Positions 32,340 through 41,977 of a stretch of 64,000 bases of DNA are shown piece by piece. The stretch's first letter is position 1. Every line of letters begins with the position of its first letter. This DNA comes from Betaproteobacteria bacterium (lineage in GTDB: Bacteria > Pseudomonadota > Gammaproteobacteria > Burkholderiales > Casimicrobiaceae). The notes below the pieces were generated by a model that did no database searches, was not told the DNA's origin, and worked only from the letters and a program-made list of their open reading frames with translations. The position numbers and the translations under genes are program-made. The stretch lies in assembly GCA_004293675.1 (NCBI GenBank), contig READ01000040.1:19892-83891 (forward strand), in the 5' to 3' direction.

Positions 32340-34024
32340 GATGTCTTTGCTCCGATTGGGGTGAGTGTTTTTTTGGGGGGACTGTCGGTTTCGCGTTCAC
32401 ACCCGGAAAAAATATCCAGCTCAGGCTGGTATTGATCGGTCGAGATGTCAAGCAACCCCAAAATTGTCGAGTAGATATGGTCGTGTTTTTTCCCAGGCTG
32501 GGACTGTCGACGCACACAGCCTTCGCTCCAGCACTCTAACGCTAGAAACTCCGGCGAGAACCATGCCAGCATAGGTACACGTGTTTGCTCTTCGGGCGCC
32601 ACAGCATAGGGCAAACCGTGCAGGTACAGTCCGCGTTCGCCGAGCGACTCACCGTGATCCGATGCGTAGAGCATTGATGTCGCAAATTGCGGAGACAGTC
32701 GTTTGAGCATGGAGACCACCTCGCCCAGAATATGGTCGGTGTACACGATCGTATTGTCATAAGCGTTTCTGAGCGATTCCGAGCTACAGCTAGACAATTC
32801 GTTACTTTGACAGGCGGGCGTAAAGCGCTCGAACTCCTTGGGATAGCGTTTAAAGTAGGCTGGCCCATGACTGCCTTTGATGTGCAAAACGACGAAGATG
32901 TCTTTCTTTTCGTTCTTTAGACGCTCTTCGAGTCCATCGAGCAAAATCGCATCAAAGCAGTTACCGTTTTCTGTACAAAATCGTGGGTCGTCGCTATCGG
33001 TGAGCTCTTCAACGATTGCGCCGCGATCGCACACACCTTTGCATCCGCCGTCGTTATCGCGCCACAGTGTCTTCATTCCTGTACGATGAATCACGTCGAT
33101 TAGTGTTTCGCGACCCGCCGCTTTCGACAGAGAAAATTCCTCGCGCGTGAATCCCGAAAATATGCAAGGCACTGAGATTGCCGTGGCTGTCCCGCAGCTC
33201 TCTGTGTAGGGAAAGTTGATGACGTGTTCAGCGATCATTCGCTCATTCGTGGGGCGTGAATAACCGTTGAGTGCTTGGTTTTGAGCGCGCGCGGTTTCGC
33301 CCAAAACGAAAACAACAAGCCTTGGTTTCTCAAGTTCATAGCGAATTTTTGCGTCTACGCCCACTGGGTCTCGCACGATACTGGACGCTCGCTGTGTGGC
33401 TACATGACTAACCGCCGCCGCGACTAAGTTGATCGGCGCGACGGTATGAAAGGTAATGGATTTGTTTCGCCCCGCTGAGGCGAAACTTTGAAACTGTGGA
33501 AACACAGCGACGACAGCAGCAAGCACTGGCAACACCAGAAGCGCTGCACTGCGCCCAGTCTCTCCGAGCCAACTGTTGCTTGCTTTCATTGGGCAGGCTG
33601 CAACAAACAGCGCCGGCAGGATACCCACCAACGCGATCCAGCTCAGCATACGGACGCCGATGAGTTCGAGTGTTTCCGCGGGATGTGTGCCCAAGATGTT
33701 GGCAAACATCGTTTTGTCAAACAGGGTGCCCAAAAAGAAGCTGTAGTAGCCCAACACTGACGCAACGATGATCGCAATGGCGCACCACACTTTGATGCTG
33801 CGCCCCGGAAACAGTAGACCGAGCAGCGATAAGAAAAACAGAGTCAGCGCAAAGAGCAGGAGCCAGCCTGTGGACACAAACGCGACGTGCGCGACGCCGC
33901 CCGTTGTTGACGGCGATTCGATGAAGCGTTGCAGTGTTGCCAGATTCGGCAGTAGCGAAATCCATAGCGCTGAGAGCACGAGGATTTGCGAGCGACTGAG
34001 CGCAAACGATTTGAGCAATGACAT
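32336..34024 (-). CDS. eptA: EptA/MCR-type lipid A phosphoethanolamine transferase
   Basis: 562 residues from ATG at 34024 (a GTG lies one codon earlier). Five N-terminal transmembrane helices are followed by a periplasmic sulfatase-like domain. The nucleophile Thr is in VFVLGETARAQNQ; substrate-cavity cysteines occur in ESCGTATAISVPCIFS, DNDGGCKGVCD and NGNCFD; the zinc ligands are in SDHGESLGERGLYLHG and FVVLHIKGSHGP. These are the EptA/MCR hallmarks. The enzyme transfers phosphoethanolamine from phosphatidylethanolamine to lipid A on the periplasmic face, which in known cases lowers affinity for cationic peptides. It is chromosomal and without mobile-element context here. It is coupled to the downstream dehydrogenase by an ATGA overlap. 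Confidence 0.9.
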   Translation of the reverse strand: MSLLKSFALSRSQILVLSALWISLLPNLATLQRFIESPSTTGGVAHVAFVSTGWLLLFALTLFFLSLLGLLFPGRSIKVWCAIAIIVASVLGYYSFFLGTLFDKTMFANILGTHPAETLELIGVRMLSWIALVGILPALFVAACPMKASNSWLGETGRSAALLVLPVLAAVVAVFPQFQSFASAGRNKSITFHTVAPINLVAAAVSHVATQRASSIVRDPVGVDAKIRYELEKPRLVVFVLGETARAQNQALNGYSRPTNERMIAEHVINFPYTESCGTATAISVPCIFSGFTREEFSLSKAAGRETLIDVIHRTGMKTLWRDNDGGCKGVCDRGAIVEELTDSDDPRFCTENGNCFDAILLDGLEERLKNEKKDIFVVLHIKGSHGPAYFKRYPKEFERFTPACQSNELSSCSSESLRNAYDNTIVYTDHILGEVVSMLKRLSPQFATSMLYASDHGESLGERGLYLHGLPYAVAPEEQTRVPMLAWFSPEFLALECWSEGCVRRQSQPGKKHDHIYSTILGLLDISTDQYQPELDIFSGCERETDSPPKKTLTPIGAKTS

Positions 34025-34079
34025 CACTCGCGGTGCTTCTTGAGAGGCAGAGTGGCGGTAAGTAGCGGCACTGCGTCGG

Positions 34080-34967
34080 CTAGATCAGGAACGGTAGCGC
34101 CGCAGCAAGGAGCGCTTCCGGCGCTTCTTCGGGAATGTAGTGTCCGCAGGGAATTGAGCCTCCTCGCACATCGGTGGCGACGCGTTGCCACTCATCGAGC
34201 GGCTTGAAGCACTTCTCGATGATGCCGTCTGCGCCCCAGAGCACTTGCAGTGGCTGCGCTAATTTGCGACCCGCATCACGATCCGCGCGATCATGTTCTA
34301 AATCAATGGTTGCAGCCGCACGATAGTCTTCGCAAATCGCATGCGCGATGCCCGGTAAGGTGATGCAGCGCCGATACTCGGCGAGTGCCGCTGGAGAGAA
34401 CGCTGACAAGCCAGCGTGACGATTACCCATCATCTTTTCGATAAAGAAGGTCGGGTCAGCGGCAATCATCGTCTCCGGCAAAGGCTCACGCTGAATGAGG
34501 AAGAACCAGTGCCAATAGGCCTTGGCGAAATCCATCGTCGTTTGTTCGTACATCGCAAGTGTGGGCGCGATGTCGAGCAGGGTTGCGCGTGATACCGCGT
34601 CTGGATGATCCATCATCATGCGATGCGTCACCCGTGCGCCGCGATCATGTGCGAGAACACGGAACGTTGGAAAACCGAGTGTCGCCATGAGCGCGACCAT
34701 GTCTTTGGCCATCTCGCGTTTGCTGTACGGCGCGTGGTTCATGCTCGCGTCGGATGGCGGTTTTTCGCTGTCTCCGTAGCCCCGCAAATCGGGCGCGATC
34801 AGCGAGAAATGTTGTGCTAACGGCGTCCACACTTTGTGCCAGATGACGTTGGTTTGCGGATGCCCGTGCAACAGAAGCAGCGGTGGCAGCCCAGCGCTTT
34901 TCGACGTGCGGACATTGAGCGCGACGCCGTTGGCTGTGATGCGTTCAATCGATGAATTCTCAATCAT
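34080..34967 (-). CDS. Haloacetate (fluoroacetate) dehalogenase-like alpha/beta hydrolase
   Basis: 295 residues. The nucleophile is Asp, not Ser, in VLAHDRGARVTHRM, with the two arginines that bind the carboxylate. YWHWFFLIQ supplies the His-Trp pair and CEDYRAAATIDLEHDR the Tyr that form the halide pocket in characterised fluoroacetate dehalogenases. The catalytic His is in IPCGHYIPEEAPE. The opening LLLLHGHPQTNVIWHKV is likewise typical of that family. The reaction would be hydrolysis of a haloacetate to glycolate and halide in the cytoplasm. The fluoride specificity is inference; ordinary epoxide hydrolase activity is the main alternative. It is located 53 bp upstream of eptA on the same strand. 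Confidence 0.82.
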   Translation of the reverse strand: MIENSSIERITANGVALNVRTSKSAGLPPLLLLHGHPQTNVIWHKVWTPLAQHFSLIAPDLRGYGDSEKPPSDASMNHAPYSKREMAKDMVALMATLGFPTFRVLAHDRGARVTHRMMMDHPDAVSRATLLDIAPTLAMYEQTTMDFAKAYWHWFFLIQREPLPETMIAADPTFFIEKMMGNRHAGLSAFSPAALAEYRRCITLPGIAHAICEDYRAAATIDLEHDRADRDAGRKLAQPLQVLWGADGIIEKCFKPLDEWQRVATDVRGGSIPCGHYIPEEAPEALLAAALPFLI

Positions 34968-35009
34968 CGCGTGAGTGTAGCCGTACGGCTAGCAGCAACT
35001 CGAGCCAAG

Positions 35010-35093
35010 GCCAATTAAAACGGTACTTATCGTAATTTTCAGTGATTTATCGATTTAGCAAAAAAATGAACTGTAAGCCGCAGTATTAAAGGC
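35010..35093. repeat. 84-bp AT-rich twin-hairpin element, copy 4 (degenerate left arm)
   Basis: The right hairpin is GCC-GCAGTATTAAA-GGC (35077-35093). On the left, GCC-AATTAAAACGG begins at 35010, exactly 84 bp from the right end, but the closing GGC is lost (TAC). The element ends 13 bp before the DUF1501 gene stop. Confidence 0.6.
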
Positions 35094-35106
35094 ACACAGC
35101 CCGTAG

Positions 35107-36498
35107 TTAAATCAAAAAGCCCATTCCGTTCGCGCCGTTGGCGAAACGCAATCGGTTGGGCAGGATCGTGTCGAGGGCCGCGCTATCGGTCGCACCGAAC
35201 CAGCGCGCAAGCGTTACCCCCAATTCATCCACCGACGTCGTGGGAATGAGGCGGCCATTGCCAGCGTCCTGCGAGGTGTTGAACGCGACGGGCGGGAAGG
35301 TGCCGTAGATCCGATTGCCTTGAACCGCTCCGCCAAATACGAACTGATGACCGCCCCAACCGTGGTCGCTGCCACGGCCGTTGTGACGCAGTGCGCGACC
35401 AAACTCGGATGCCGTGAACGTGGTCACTGACGAGGCGATGTTTTGTCGGTTGATTTCGGTGTTGAATGCTGCAAGTGCAGCGTCGAGTTCGCCAAGCCGC
35501 GCGTTTTGGTCGGTCACCAGATTGTCGTGAAAATCGTAGCCGCCTTGCTGCACGAAAAATATCTGTCGTCGTTGATTCAAATTGCTGCGCGCGGAGATCA
35601 TTCGAGCGACCATTTGCAATTGCCCTGCGATACCTGTCAGTGGAAACGCTGTGGTCACTGCTGGGGAATTAGCGAGCGCCGCCGACACCGTCCGCTCGGT
35701 TTCAACGGCACGTTTACCGATTTTTGACCACTCGCGCTCCATCATGCCAGCGCGCGGGTCGGTCAGCAACCGGCGCAGCGCTTGTGCGCCCGCGGCCGAT
35801 CCGTAAAGATCGCCGTTGCCCAGCGCTCCTACCGCAATGGCGCCTTGCGGCGTGATTTGATATTGAATCGTATCCTCGCCCGCTTGAATCATGTTGTTGC
35901 CGCCGATCGACATGCAGATCGATACGCCGCTATTCGGGTTGAAGATTGACGAGGTGACGTCGCCCATACGCCCGAGCCAACCGGTTGATGCTCTGCGGTC
36001 GGGCAATCCGGTTTGCCACTGTCCTTGTTGATCGGAGTGGGAGAAAAGTTGTGCGGGTACGGCAACGGATGACTCGCCACCATTCCACTGAGCTCGCGTG
36101 ATCGGGTTCGTTAAGGTGCCGATGTTGGCGAGCACCGCGGCTCGACCGCTACCGATCATCGATTGCATGTTCGCCATCGCTGGATGTAAGCCCAGCGGCG
36201 TGCCGGTATAGCCAGTTGGCGTGATAGCGCGCAAGTTCGCTTCCGCGATGGCAAGCGAGGGTCGAGCGTTCATGTAATCGGCGTAGGCGCTGCCACTGCT
36301 CGGTACGATCAGATTCGCATCATCGTTGCCACCGAAAAGAAACACACAAACGAGTGCTTTGTAATCATTGGCAGTTTGCGCGCTCGCGGCGCCGATCATC
36401 GCTAGATTGGCGGCGAATGGCGTTCCCGCCAACACCGAGAGTGATCCAAACTGTTGCATGAAGCGGCGACGTGCCGCGTGGCTTGAAATGTAGGCCAT
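35107..36498 (-). CDS. DUF1501 family exported protein
   Basis: 463 residues. The N-terminus HAARRRFMQQFGSLSVLAGT looks like a Tat signal (twin Arg, Phe, hydrophobic core, then SAQ). The body shows DUF1501 segments: ALVCVFLFGGNDDANLIVPS, GLHPAMANMQSMIGSGRAAV, FFVQQGGYDFHDN, TFTASEFGRALRHNGRGSDH and GWGGHQFVFGG. The fold belongs to the alkaline-phosphatase/sulfatase superfamily by family knowledge, but no substrate is known. It lies 15 bp downstream of the DUF1800 gene, the standard partner, so the pair is probably exported together. Confidence 0.9.
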   Translation of the reverse strand: MAYISSHAARRRFMQQFGSLSVLAGTPFAANLAMIGAASAQTANDYKALVCVFLFGGNDDANLIVPSSGSAYADYMNARPSLAIAEANLRAITPTGYTGTPLGLHPAMANMQSMIGSGRAAVLANIGTLTNPITRAQWNGGESSVAVPAQLFSHSDQQGQWQTGLPDRRASTGWLGRMGDVTSSIFNPNSGVSICMSIGGNNMIQAGEDTIQYQITPQGAIAVGALGNGDLYGSAAGAQALRRLLTDPRAGMMEREWSKIGKRAVETERTVSAALANSPAVTTAFPLTGIAGQLQMVARMISARSNLNQRRQIFFVQQGGYDFHDNLVTDQNARLGELDAALAAFNTEINRQNIASSVTTFTASEFGRALRHNGRGSDHGWGGHQFVFGGAVQGNRIYGTFPPVAFNTSQDAGNGRLIPTTSVDELGVTLARWFGATDSAALDTILPNRLRFANGANGMGFLI

Positions 36499-36513
36499 GT
36501 GCGTTGTCTCCGC

Positions 36514-38517
36514 TTATCGTTGAATGAGGAACTCGGGCGCGAGCATCGTGAGTACGATGGCGGTGTACACGCGGCCGTTCTCCCACTGGAAACCGCCCTC
36601 CGGAATGGCATTCACGGCATCCACAATGATTTTTTGTGTGGCGGGTGTGAGTTGACCGTAGGCAAGGAGCACATTCAGATCGTCAACCATGGCGCTCGCG
36701 TTGCGGATATTGGCACGGTAGCGAGCGTAATCGGGCTGTAGGTCTGATAGACCCCTAGACACGGTGTTCACCACAAAGTTTGCGTAACTGGTGGTGGTGG
36801 TTTCATGCGTAATTTGAAACTCTGGAGCCACCGCTGTTCGGTTGAGAATCGCGCCGGGTGGGGCGTAGTCGGGTCGATAAAAATTAAACACTGAGGGCGA
36901 GCGCATCGGATTTTGCCCAAGGCTATCGATGGGGTCTTCAAGGTTCCAGATCTGGAAGCGGCCCGAGCTTGGCGTCGCGTTAAACGCTCGCAACCAAACG
37001 CCGAGGCGCAGTAACGGCTCGCGCAACTTCCCGAAGCTCTCGTCGGCTAAACGCTGCTCGTCACGTGCCTCTGGGTCCATCAATACCGCCCGCCAGACTG
37101 CTTTCATATCGCCGCGAACGCCACTGCCGTTGTTAACGAATTTCTCGGCAACACGGCGCACGTAGGCGGGCGATGGATTGCTGGTGACCAAGCGCTTGAT
37201 GAGTTGCTTGGAGATGAACGGCGCGGTGCTTGAATGGTTAAAGATTCGATCGAGAGCGATTCGAAGCGAGTCATCGGCCTGAGCTTGGGTCAGCGTGCCG
37301 GGCAGCGCTGGAACTGTTGTACCAAGAAACTTTTTCTCGGAGGCAGAGTGAAACTGCGGATACATCTGTAGCGGGATATCCCAGCGCGTGCTGCCCTCAA
37401 GCCAGCCGCGCCAGCGTTCTTCCGATGTGCTTCCGCCGCCCCAAGAAAGACCTGTAAAGACCTTGGCCAATCCAATGATGTCGTTTTGGTTGTACGTTGG
37501 GATATCTCGGCCGCTCGCGTCTTTCTTGCGTGTGCCATCGAGCTCTAGCTCCCACAGCCCGATGGAAAAAAGTTGCAAGATTTCACGCGCGTAGTTTTCG
37601 TCGGGCGTGCGGCCCGTGGCTGGGTCTTCCTTCTCATTGCGCATGTGCGAAAGGTAGTGCCCCATCGTTGGGTGACGGGTCACCACTTCGAGCAGCGTGC
37701 GGAAATTGCCGAAGGCGTTAGTTGCCGTCGCATCGAGAAAACTTGCGTGGGCATCGGGTTGAATATCAATGGCGCTGTTGACGGTGGACACCACGAAAAT
37801 CTGTTGCAAGGCGAAGGCGGCGCGCTGGCGCAATTGGTCGGGGCTTTGCGCAGCCTGCTGCCAAAACGTTTCCATGGTTGCGTTGATGAAAATCGCCTTG
37901 CATCCCTCCGGTATCGTCGCGCAATTCCTTGGGCCCTTCCGAGCGATGTAGTCCCAATGCGAATCCATCGACGGGGTGTTGAATTGCGCTGTGATCCAAG
38001 CATCAAACGCGGCATCGTTGGCACCTGCGGCAGCGAGCGTATCGATTCCGCTCCACGTAGGCCCCCAAGTTGCCTGTGTAAGAAACCGCGAAGCGCGCTC
38101 CCGTGCCGTCATACTGCGGCCGGGGCAGCCCTGCGCGATGTAGGCTTCAATCAACGAAGGCGTAAGACGCACGGCGTAAGCGCCGCCATCACCCAGGGCC
38201 GTTCCACGAAAGCCCATCAAGTGCCGCTGAATGATCTGCCCATCCGTTTGATCGAACACGCCGTTGCCGTCGACATCGAAGCGGCGCAGGCGCGACACGG
38301 TCGTTGCCTCGGCGGTGCTCGAAAGGGTGGTGGCGTTGTTGAGCGCCGGGCTGCCGCGCACGCCGCTCGCAAACCGAGATAAAACGAGCCCGTCGTCCGT
38401 GGCAATTGCAGCGGCAGCGCCAGTGTCGAGTGAAAACGGGCACTGCGCCGAGGCAACGTTGAGACTCAACGCGGCAAGAGCGCTCAACGCAACAGATTGA
38501 AAGGGGCTTAATCGCAT
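36514..38517 (-). CDS. DUF1800 family exported protein with EF-hand-like calcium loop
   Basis: 667 residues with a signal peptide ending NVASAQC. Residues of about 78-95 contain a dockerin/EF-hand-like loop RFDVDGNGVFDQTDGQIIQR (DxDxNGxxDxxD), absent from many DUF1800 proteins. The DUF1800 domain follows: RFLTQATWGPTWSGIDTLA, RQRAAFALQQIFVVS, LLEVVTRHPTMGHYLSHM, then DENYAREILQLFSIGLWELE and NDIIGLAKVFTGLSW. It pairs with the downstream DUF1501 gene. The function of the pair is unknown; a role in exported polymer or cell-surface assembly is only conjecture. Confidence 0.9.
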   Translation of the reverse strand: MRLSPFQSVALSALAALSLNVASAQCPFSLDTGAAAAIATDDGLVLSRFASGVRGSPALNNATTLSSTAEATTVSRLRRFDVDGNGVFDQTDGQIIQRHLMGFRGTALGDGGAYAVRLTPSLIEAYIAQGCPGRSMTARERASRFLTQATWGPTWSGIDTLAAAGANDAAFDAWITAQFNTPSMDSHWDYIARKGPRNCATIPEGCKAIFINATMETFWQQAAQSPDQLRQRAAFALQQIFVVSTVNSAIDIQPDAHASFLDATATNAFGNFRTLLEVVTRHPTMGHYLSHMRNEKEDPATGRTPDENYAREILQLFSIGLWELELDGTRKKDASGRDIPTYNQNDIIGLAKVFTGLSWGGGSTSEERWRGWLEGSTRWDIPLQMYPQFHSASEKKFLGTTVPALPGTLTQAQADDSLRIALDRIFNHSSTAPFISKQLIKRLVTSNPSPAYVRRVAEKFVNNGSGVRGDMKAVWRAVLMDPEARDEQRLADESFGKLREPLLRLGVWLRAFNATPSSGRFQIWNLEDPIDSLGQNPMRSPSVFNFYRPDYAPPGAILNRTAVAPEFQITHETTTTSYANFVVNTVSRGLSDLQPDYARYRANIRNASAMVDDLNVLLAYGQLTPATQKIIVDAVNAIPEGGFQWENGRVYTAIVLTMLAPEFLIQR

Positions 38518-38822
38518 AGTTGTATTCCTTCAGGCGGCACCGTCGGTGCCGCACGGTTGGCTTCAGCCGCCTTAAAGAGGGGCTTCGCCACGGTATGACA
38601 TCACAAAATATGACATTATCATAAACTGTGCGCTACACAACACAACAGCAACGCGCTCCGAACTCCGCAGCGCAACATCCCGCCAAGCTAAGCCTGGCTT
38701 AGGGTTTACGCATTTTGGGTGGTCTAGTCGTCGCCGATTGGCGACGATTTAAGCCTTCGTTCGCTACGGTGAAAGGCACGGCGGCAACGCTCGCGAAAGA
38801 CGGCTCGCCCTTTTGCGCAATG
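38518..38822. other. Intergenic region with GCGGCACCG palindrome
   Basis: The 305 bp between proS and the DUF1800 gene hold a perfect palindrome GCGGCACCG-T-CGGTGCCGC at 38534-38552, enclosed by AGGCGGC and GCCGCCT, in the 5' leader of the DUF1800 gene. The rest is unremarkable, partly AT-rich (38596-38640) and may contain the DUF1800 promoter. A minus-strand terminator for proS was not found. Confidence 0.5.
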
Positions 38823-40547
38823 TCACACCAGCTTTGCCTGAACGAGCGACGCGATGTCCCCGAGCGGAACTTTGGTCGCTTCGATGTCACGGCGTCCTTG
38901 GTATTCAACCGTACCCTCTTTAAGCCCGCGATCACCCACCGTAATGCGATGCGGAATGCCGATCAGCTCCAGCTCGGCAAACATCACACCGGGGCGCTCG
39001 CCACGATCATCCAGCGCCACATCAACGCCAGCGGCCGCCAGCGCCGCGTAGAGCGAATCGGCGGCGACTTTGACGTCGGCGCTACGGTCGTAGCCGAGTG
39101 CAGCAATCACCACCGTAAACGGCGCCATCGAATCGGGCCAAATGATGCCGCGCTCGTCATGGTTTTGCTCGATGGCAGCGGCAACCACGCGGGTCACGCC
39201 GATACCGTAGCAGCCCATCTCCATCACTTCTTCTTTTTGCTCTTTGTTCAAAAATTTTGCACCCAGCGCTTCAGAGTATTTTTGACCAAGCGCGAAGACG
39301 TGGCCGACCTCGATGCCGCGCCGCAGTTTGATCTGGCCTTTGCCATCGGGCGATGGGTCGCCTTCGACTACGTTACGAATATCTGCGACGACGGTGGGCT
39401 CGGCGCAGTCACGTCCCCAGTTAGCTCCCGTGACGTGATAGCCCGATTCGTTCGCGCCGCACACGAAATCACTCATCGCTGCCGCCGTGCGATCGGCCAC
39501 CACGATGACCGCGCCGGGGTGGGCATTACCGTGCCGTGGCACGGGGCCGCAATAGCCGGGCTCGACGCCCAAATACACTTGAATTTCCTCCGGTGTAGCA
39601 GGGCGGAAATTGGCGAGCTGTGGCAGTTTGCCAAGTTTAATTTCGTTGACCATGTGATCCGCTCGCAGCATGCACAGCACGAAGCCCGTGTCGCTCACGT
39701 ACATCATGGCCTTGAGCTGCTTGTCCATCGGCAGCTTTAGGAATGCGCCCACGTCTTCGCAGGTCTTTTGACCGGGCGTGTGGACGAGTTCGAGTTTCGC
39801 TGACGCGGGGGCACGGGGCGCTGCTGGCGCGATCGCCTCGGCCATTTCAACGTTTGCCGCGAAATCCGAGGCTGGGCAATACGCGATCACATCTTCGCCG
39901 CTCTCTGCGAGCACTTGAAATTCGTGCGATGCGAAACCACCGATGTTTCCGGTGTCGGCGTTGACCGCGCGAAATTCAAGACCCAGCCGCGTAAAAATTT
40001 TGCCGTACGCGTCGTACATCGCTTGATAGCTCTTCATCAACGACGCTTTATCCACGTCAAACGAATACGCATCTTTCATGATGAATTCGCGCGAACGCAT
40101 CACGCCAAAACGAGGGCGTCGCTCATCGCGAAACTTGGTTTGAATGTGATAGAAGTTTCGCGGCAATTGCCGCCATGATTTGAGCTCTTGGCGAGCGATG
40201 TCGGTGATGACTTCCTCAGAGGTGGGCTGCACGATAAAGTCGCGCTCATGGCGATCCTTGATGCGCATCATTTCGGGGCCCATTTTGTCCCAGCGACCTG
40301 ATTCTTGCCACAGCTCGGCGGGTTGAATCACCGGCATCAAAAGCTCTACCGCGCCGGCAGCATTCATCTCTTCACGGATGACCTTTTCAACCTTTCGCAG
40401 CACGCGAACACCGAGCGGCATCCACGTGTAAATCCCAGCGCCCAGCTTTTTGATCATGCCAGCACGCATCATCAGTTGGTGTGAAACGATTTCGGCCTCA
40501 GCAGGCGCTTCTTTGGTCGTTGAGAGAAAAAATTGTGAGAGTTTCAT
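38823..40547 (-). CDS. proS: Prolyl-tRNA synthetase (bacterial type)
   Basis: 574 residues, the bacterial long form with the INS editing domain. Class II motifs are motif 1 [20 protein letters not shown], motif 2 [17 protein letters not shown] and motif 3 [15 protein letters not shown]. The editing insertion covers about residues 225-400 and includes KAMMYV and [10 protein letters not shown] with the conserved Lys. The C-terminal anticodon-binding domain contains [20 protein letters not shown]. It charges tRNA-Pro in the cytoplasm and hydrolyses mischarged Ala-tRNA-Pro. The gene stands alone between repeat-rich gaps. Confidence 0.98.
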   Translation of the reverse strand: MKLSQFFLSTTKEAPAEAEIVSHQLMMRAGMIKKLGAGIYTWMPLGVRVLRKVEKVIREEMNAAGAVELLMPVIQPAELWQESGRWDKMGPEMMRIKDRHERDFIVQPTSEEVITDIARQELKSWRQLPRNFYHIQTKFRDERRPRFGVMRSREFIMKDAYSFDVDKASLMKSYQAMYDAYGKIFTRLGLEFRAVNADTGNIGGFASHEFQVLAESGEDVIAYCPASDFAANVEMAEAIAPAAPRAPASAKLELVHTPGQKTCEDVGAFLKLPMDKQLKAMMYVSDTGFVLCMLRADHMVNEIKLGKLPQLANFRPATPEEIQVYLGVEPGYCGPVPRHGNAHPGAVIVVADRTAAAMSDFVCGANESGYHVTGANWGRDCAEPTVVADIRNVVEGDPSPDGKGQIKLRRGIEVGHVFALGQKYSEALGAKFLNKEQKEEVMEMGCYGIGVTRVVAAAIEQNHDERGIIWPDSMAPFTVVIAALGYDRSADVKVAADSLYAALAAAGVDVALDDRGERPGVMFAELELIGIPHRITVGDRGLKEGTVEYQGRRDIEATKVPLGDIASLVQAKLV

Positions 40548-40562
40548 GAGGGCGATTGAAAA

Positions 40563-40895
40563 GCGAGGATGAGAAGAGCAAGGACGAATGACGATACGGG
40601 CAAGGACGAATGACCAATGACGAATGACGCAAAGCTTGGTAAAGGGCCGCGAGACTTCGCGACGCTGTCATCCCGGCAAAGCTTGTTCGTCATCCCGGCG
40701 AAGGCCCGGACCCACGCCCAAGCGTTCCCAATGGGCAGCGCCTGGGGCGTGGACCCCGGCCTTCGCCGGGGTGACGAAAAACAAGGCTTAACTCGACAAC
40801 GTAAGTGCAAGCCGAGCTGTCTGCGCAAACCTTTGCGTCATTCGTCCTTCGTCCTTCGTCCTTCGTCCTTGTGAAAGGCAAAGCCTTCCACAACA
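40563..40895. repeat. Nested inverted repeats (CATCCCGGCGAAGGC type and GGACGAATGAC units)
   Basis: The core CGTCATCCCGGCGAAGGCCC (from 40689) faces GGCCTTCGCCGGGGTGACG (to about 40778), with CCACGCCC/GGGCGTGG arms inside. Outside it, several AAGGACGAATGAC units (40578-40628) face a run of complementary GTCATTCGTCCTTCGTCC units (40838-40870, four tandem TTCGTCC). Both are dispersed palindromic families. No coding signal is seen in this gap. Confidence 0.8.
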
Positions 40896-40920
40896 CCGCA
40901 TTTTCGCCTATCCTTTCCCC

Positions 40921-41769
40921 ATGCTTGAATTTTCTCCCGTTTCAGTGGTTGCGCCAGCGTCGAGCACGCGCTCGATTCCTTTGGTGTTGGATTCGCCGCA
41001 CAGCGGCCGACGCTATCCAGCAGATTTCGCGTTTGCTTGCGATCCTGTGCATTTACGCAAGGCCGAAGACACCGATATTGATGATCTTTACGCCGCTGCG
41101 CCAGCGCTGGGTGCGACGCTCGTTTGTGCCGAATTTCCACGGAGCTACATCGATCCCAATCGGCGCCTTGAAGACGTTGATCCATCGATGTTTTCCGGGC
41201 GCTGGACCCGTCCAGTCGATGCTTCGCCGAAAACCAAGTCAGGCATCGGACTCGTTTGGCGGGTACTAGACGACGGCTCACCGATCTATGCCCGATCGCT
41301 TAGCGTGTCCGAAGTCGAAGCTCGTATCGAACAGTGCTACACGCCTTATTGGCAGGCGCTGACCGACGTGATTGAGTCCTGTTACTCGGCGCACCAAAAG
41401 GTGTTTCATATCAACTGCCATTCCATGCCTGCTGAGGCAAGCCCGATTTCGTGGATCAAACCTGGAACCAAGTTTGCCGATATCGTGTTGGGTGACCGAG
41501 ACGGCTCGACCTGTTCGCCTGAGTACACGCAGATGTTTCGTGACGCGTTCGCAGCCGAAGGCTTAAATGTTGCGATCAACGATCCCTACAAGGGCGTTGA
41601 ACTGGTCAAACGATTCGGAAAACCGAGCGCCCATCGGCACAGTATTCAAATTGAAATTAACCGACGGCTCTACATGAACGAAGCCACGCGCGAGCGTAGC
41701 GCCAACTACGCGCATTTGAAGGCGTCGATTGGCAGGGTGTTGGAAAAGACAGCGGCCTTTGTGGCGTAG
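40921..41769 (+). CDS. N-formylglutamate amidohydrolase family protein
   Basis: 282 residues. The family signature LVLDSPHSGRRYPADF opens the domain, with RKAEDTDIDDLYAAAPALGA, FPRSYIDPNRRLEDVDPSMF, HINCHSMPAE and HSIQIEINRRLYMNE following. These His, Glu and Arg residues form the metal/substrate site of the FGase family. HutG-type members hydrolyse N-formyl-L-glutamate at the end of the histidine degradation pathway; no other hut gene is nearby, so a broader amidohydrolase role is possible. Cytoplasmic. It is followed by a stem-loop and an unrecognised gene. Confidence 0.88.
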   Translation: MLEFSPVSVVAPASSTRSIPLVLDSPHSGRRYPADFAFACDPVHLRKAEDTDIDDLYAAAPALGATLVCAEFPRSYIDPNRRLEDVDPSMFSGRWTRPVDASPKTKSGIGLVWRVLDDGSPIYARSLSVSEVEARIEQCYTPYWQALTDVIESCYSAHQKVFHINCHSMPAEASPISWIKPGTKFADIVLGDRDGSTCSPEYTQMFRDAFAAEGLNVAINDPYKGVELVKRFGKPSAHRHSIQIEINRRLYMNEATRERSANYAHLKASIGRVLEKTAAFVA

Positions 41770-41850
41770 TTGCGCTGTTGCGCTCGGCCGGGATCAAGCT
41801 GCAAGGCTGTTCGTTTAAGCGTTAAAGGCAAGCTTGTGAGGGACTGAGCG

Positions 41851-41888
41851 GGTCGTTGCCCGGTTGGCGCGCCACCAACCCAACGACC
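41851..41888 (+). terminator. Stem-loop downstream of the N-formylglutamate amidohydrolase gene
   Basis: GGTCGTTG-n22-CAACGACC with an inner GGTTGG/CCAACC pairing makes a strong extended hairpin 80 bp after the stop. There is no clear T-tract, so Rho-independent termination is uncertain. Confidence 0.4.
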
Positions 41889-41977
41889 ATCTCAGGGCGA
41901 ACGCAACGGGGCGTTGTCTGCTTCGGTAAACCGCATTGGGGCAAGTCCGGCCCCTCTCGCTCGCCTAAAATCTCCAC

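Noticed and set aside
32336..34024. EptA-type gene as a mobile mcr-like resistance gene
   Set aside because: No insertion sequence, plasmid gene or composition shift around it; it looks like an intrinsic chromosomal phosphoethanolamine transferase.
38715..39740. Long open frame on the plus strand opposite proS
   Set aside because: It is antisense to a certain prolyl-tRNA synthetase gene and its translation has no protein-like character; long antisense frames are expected at this codon bias.
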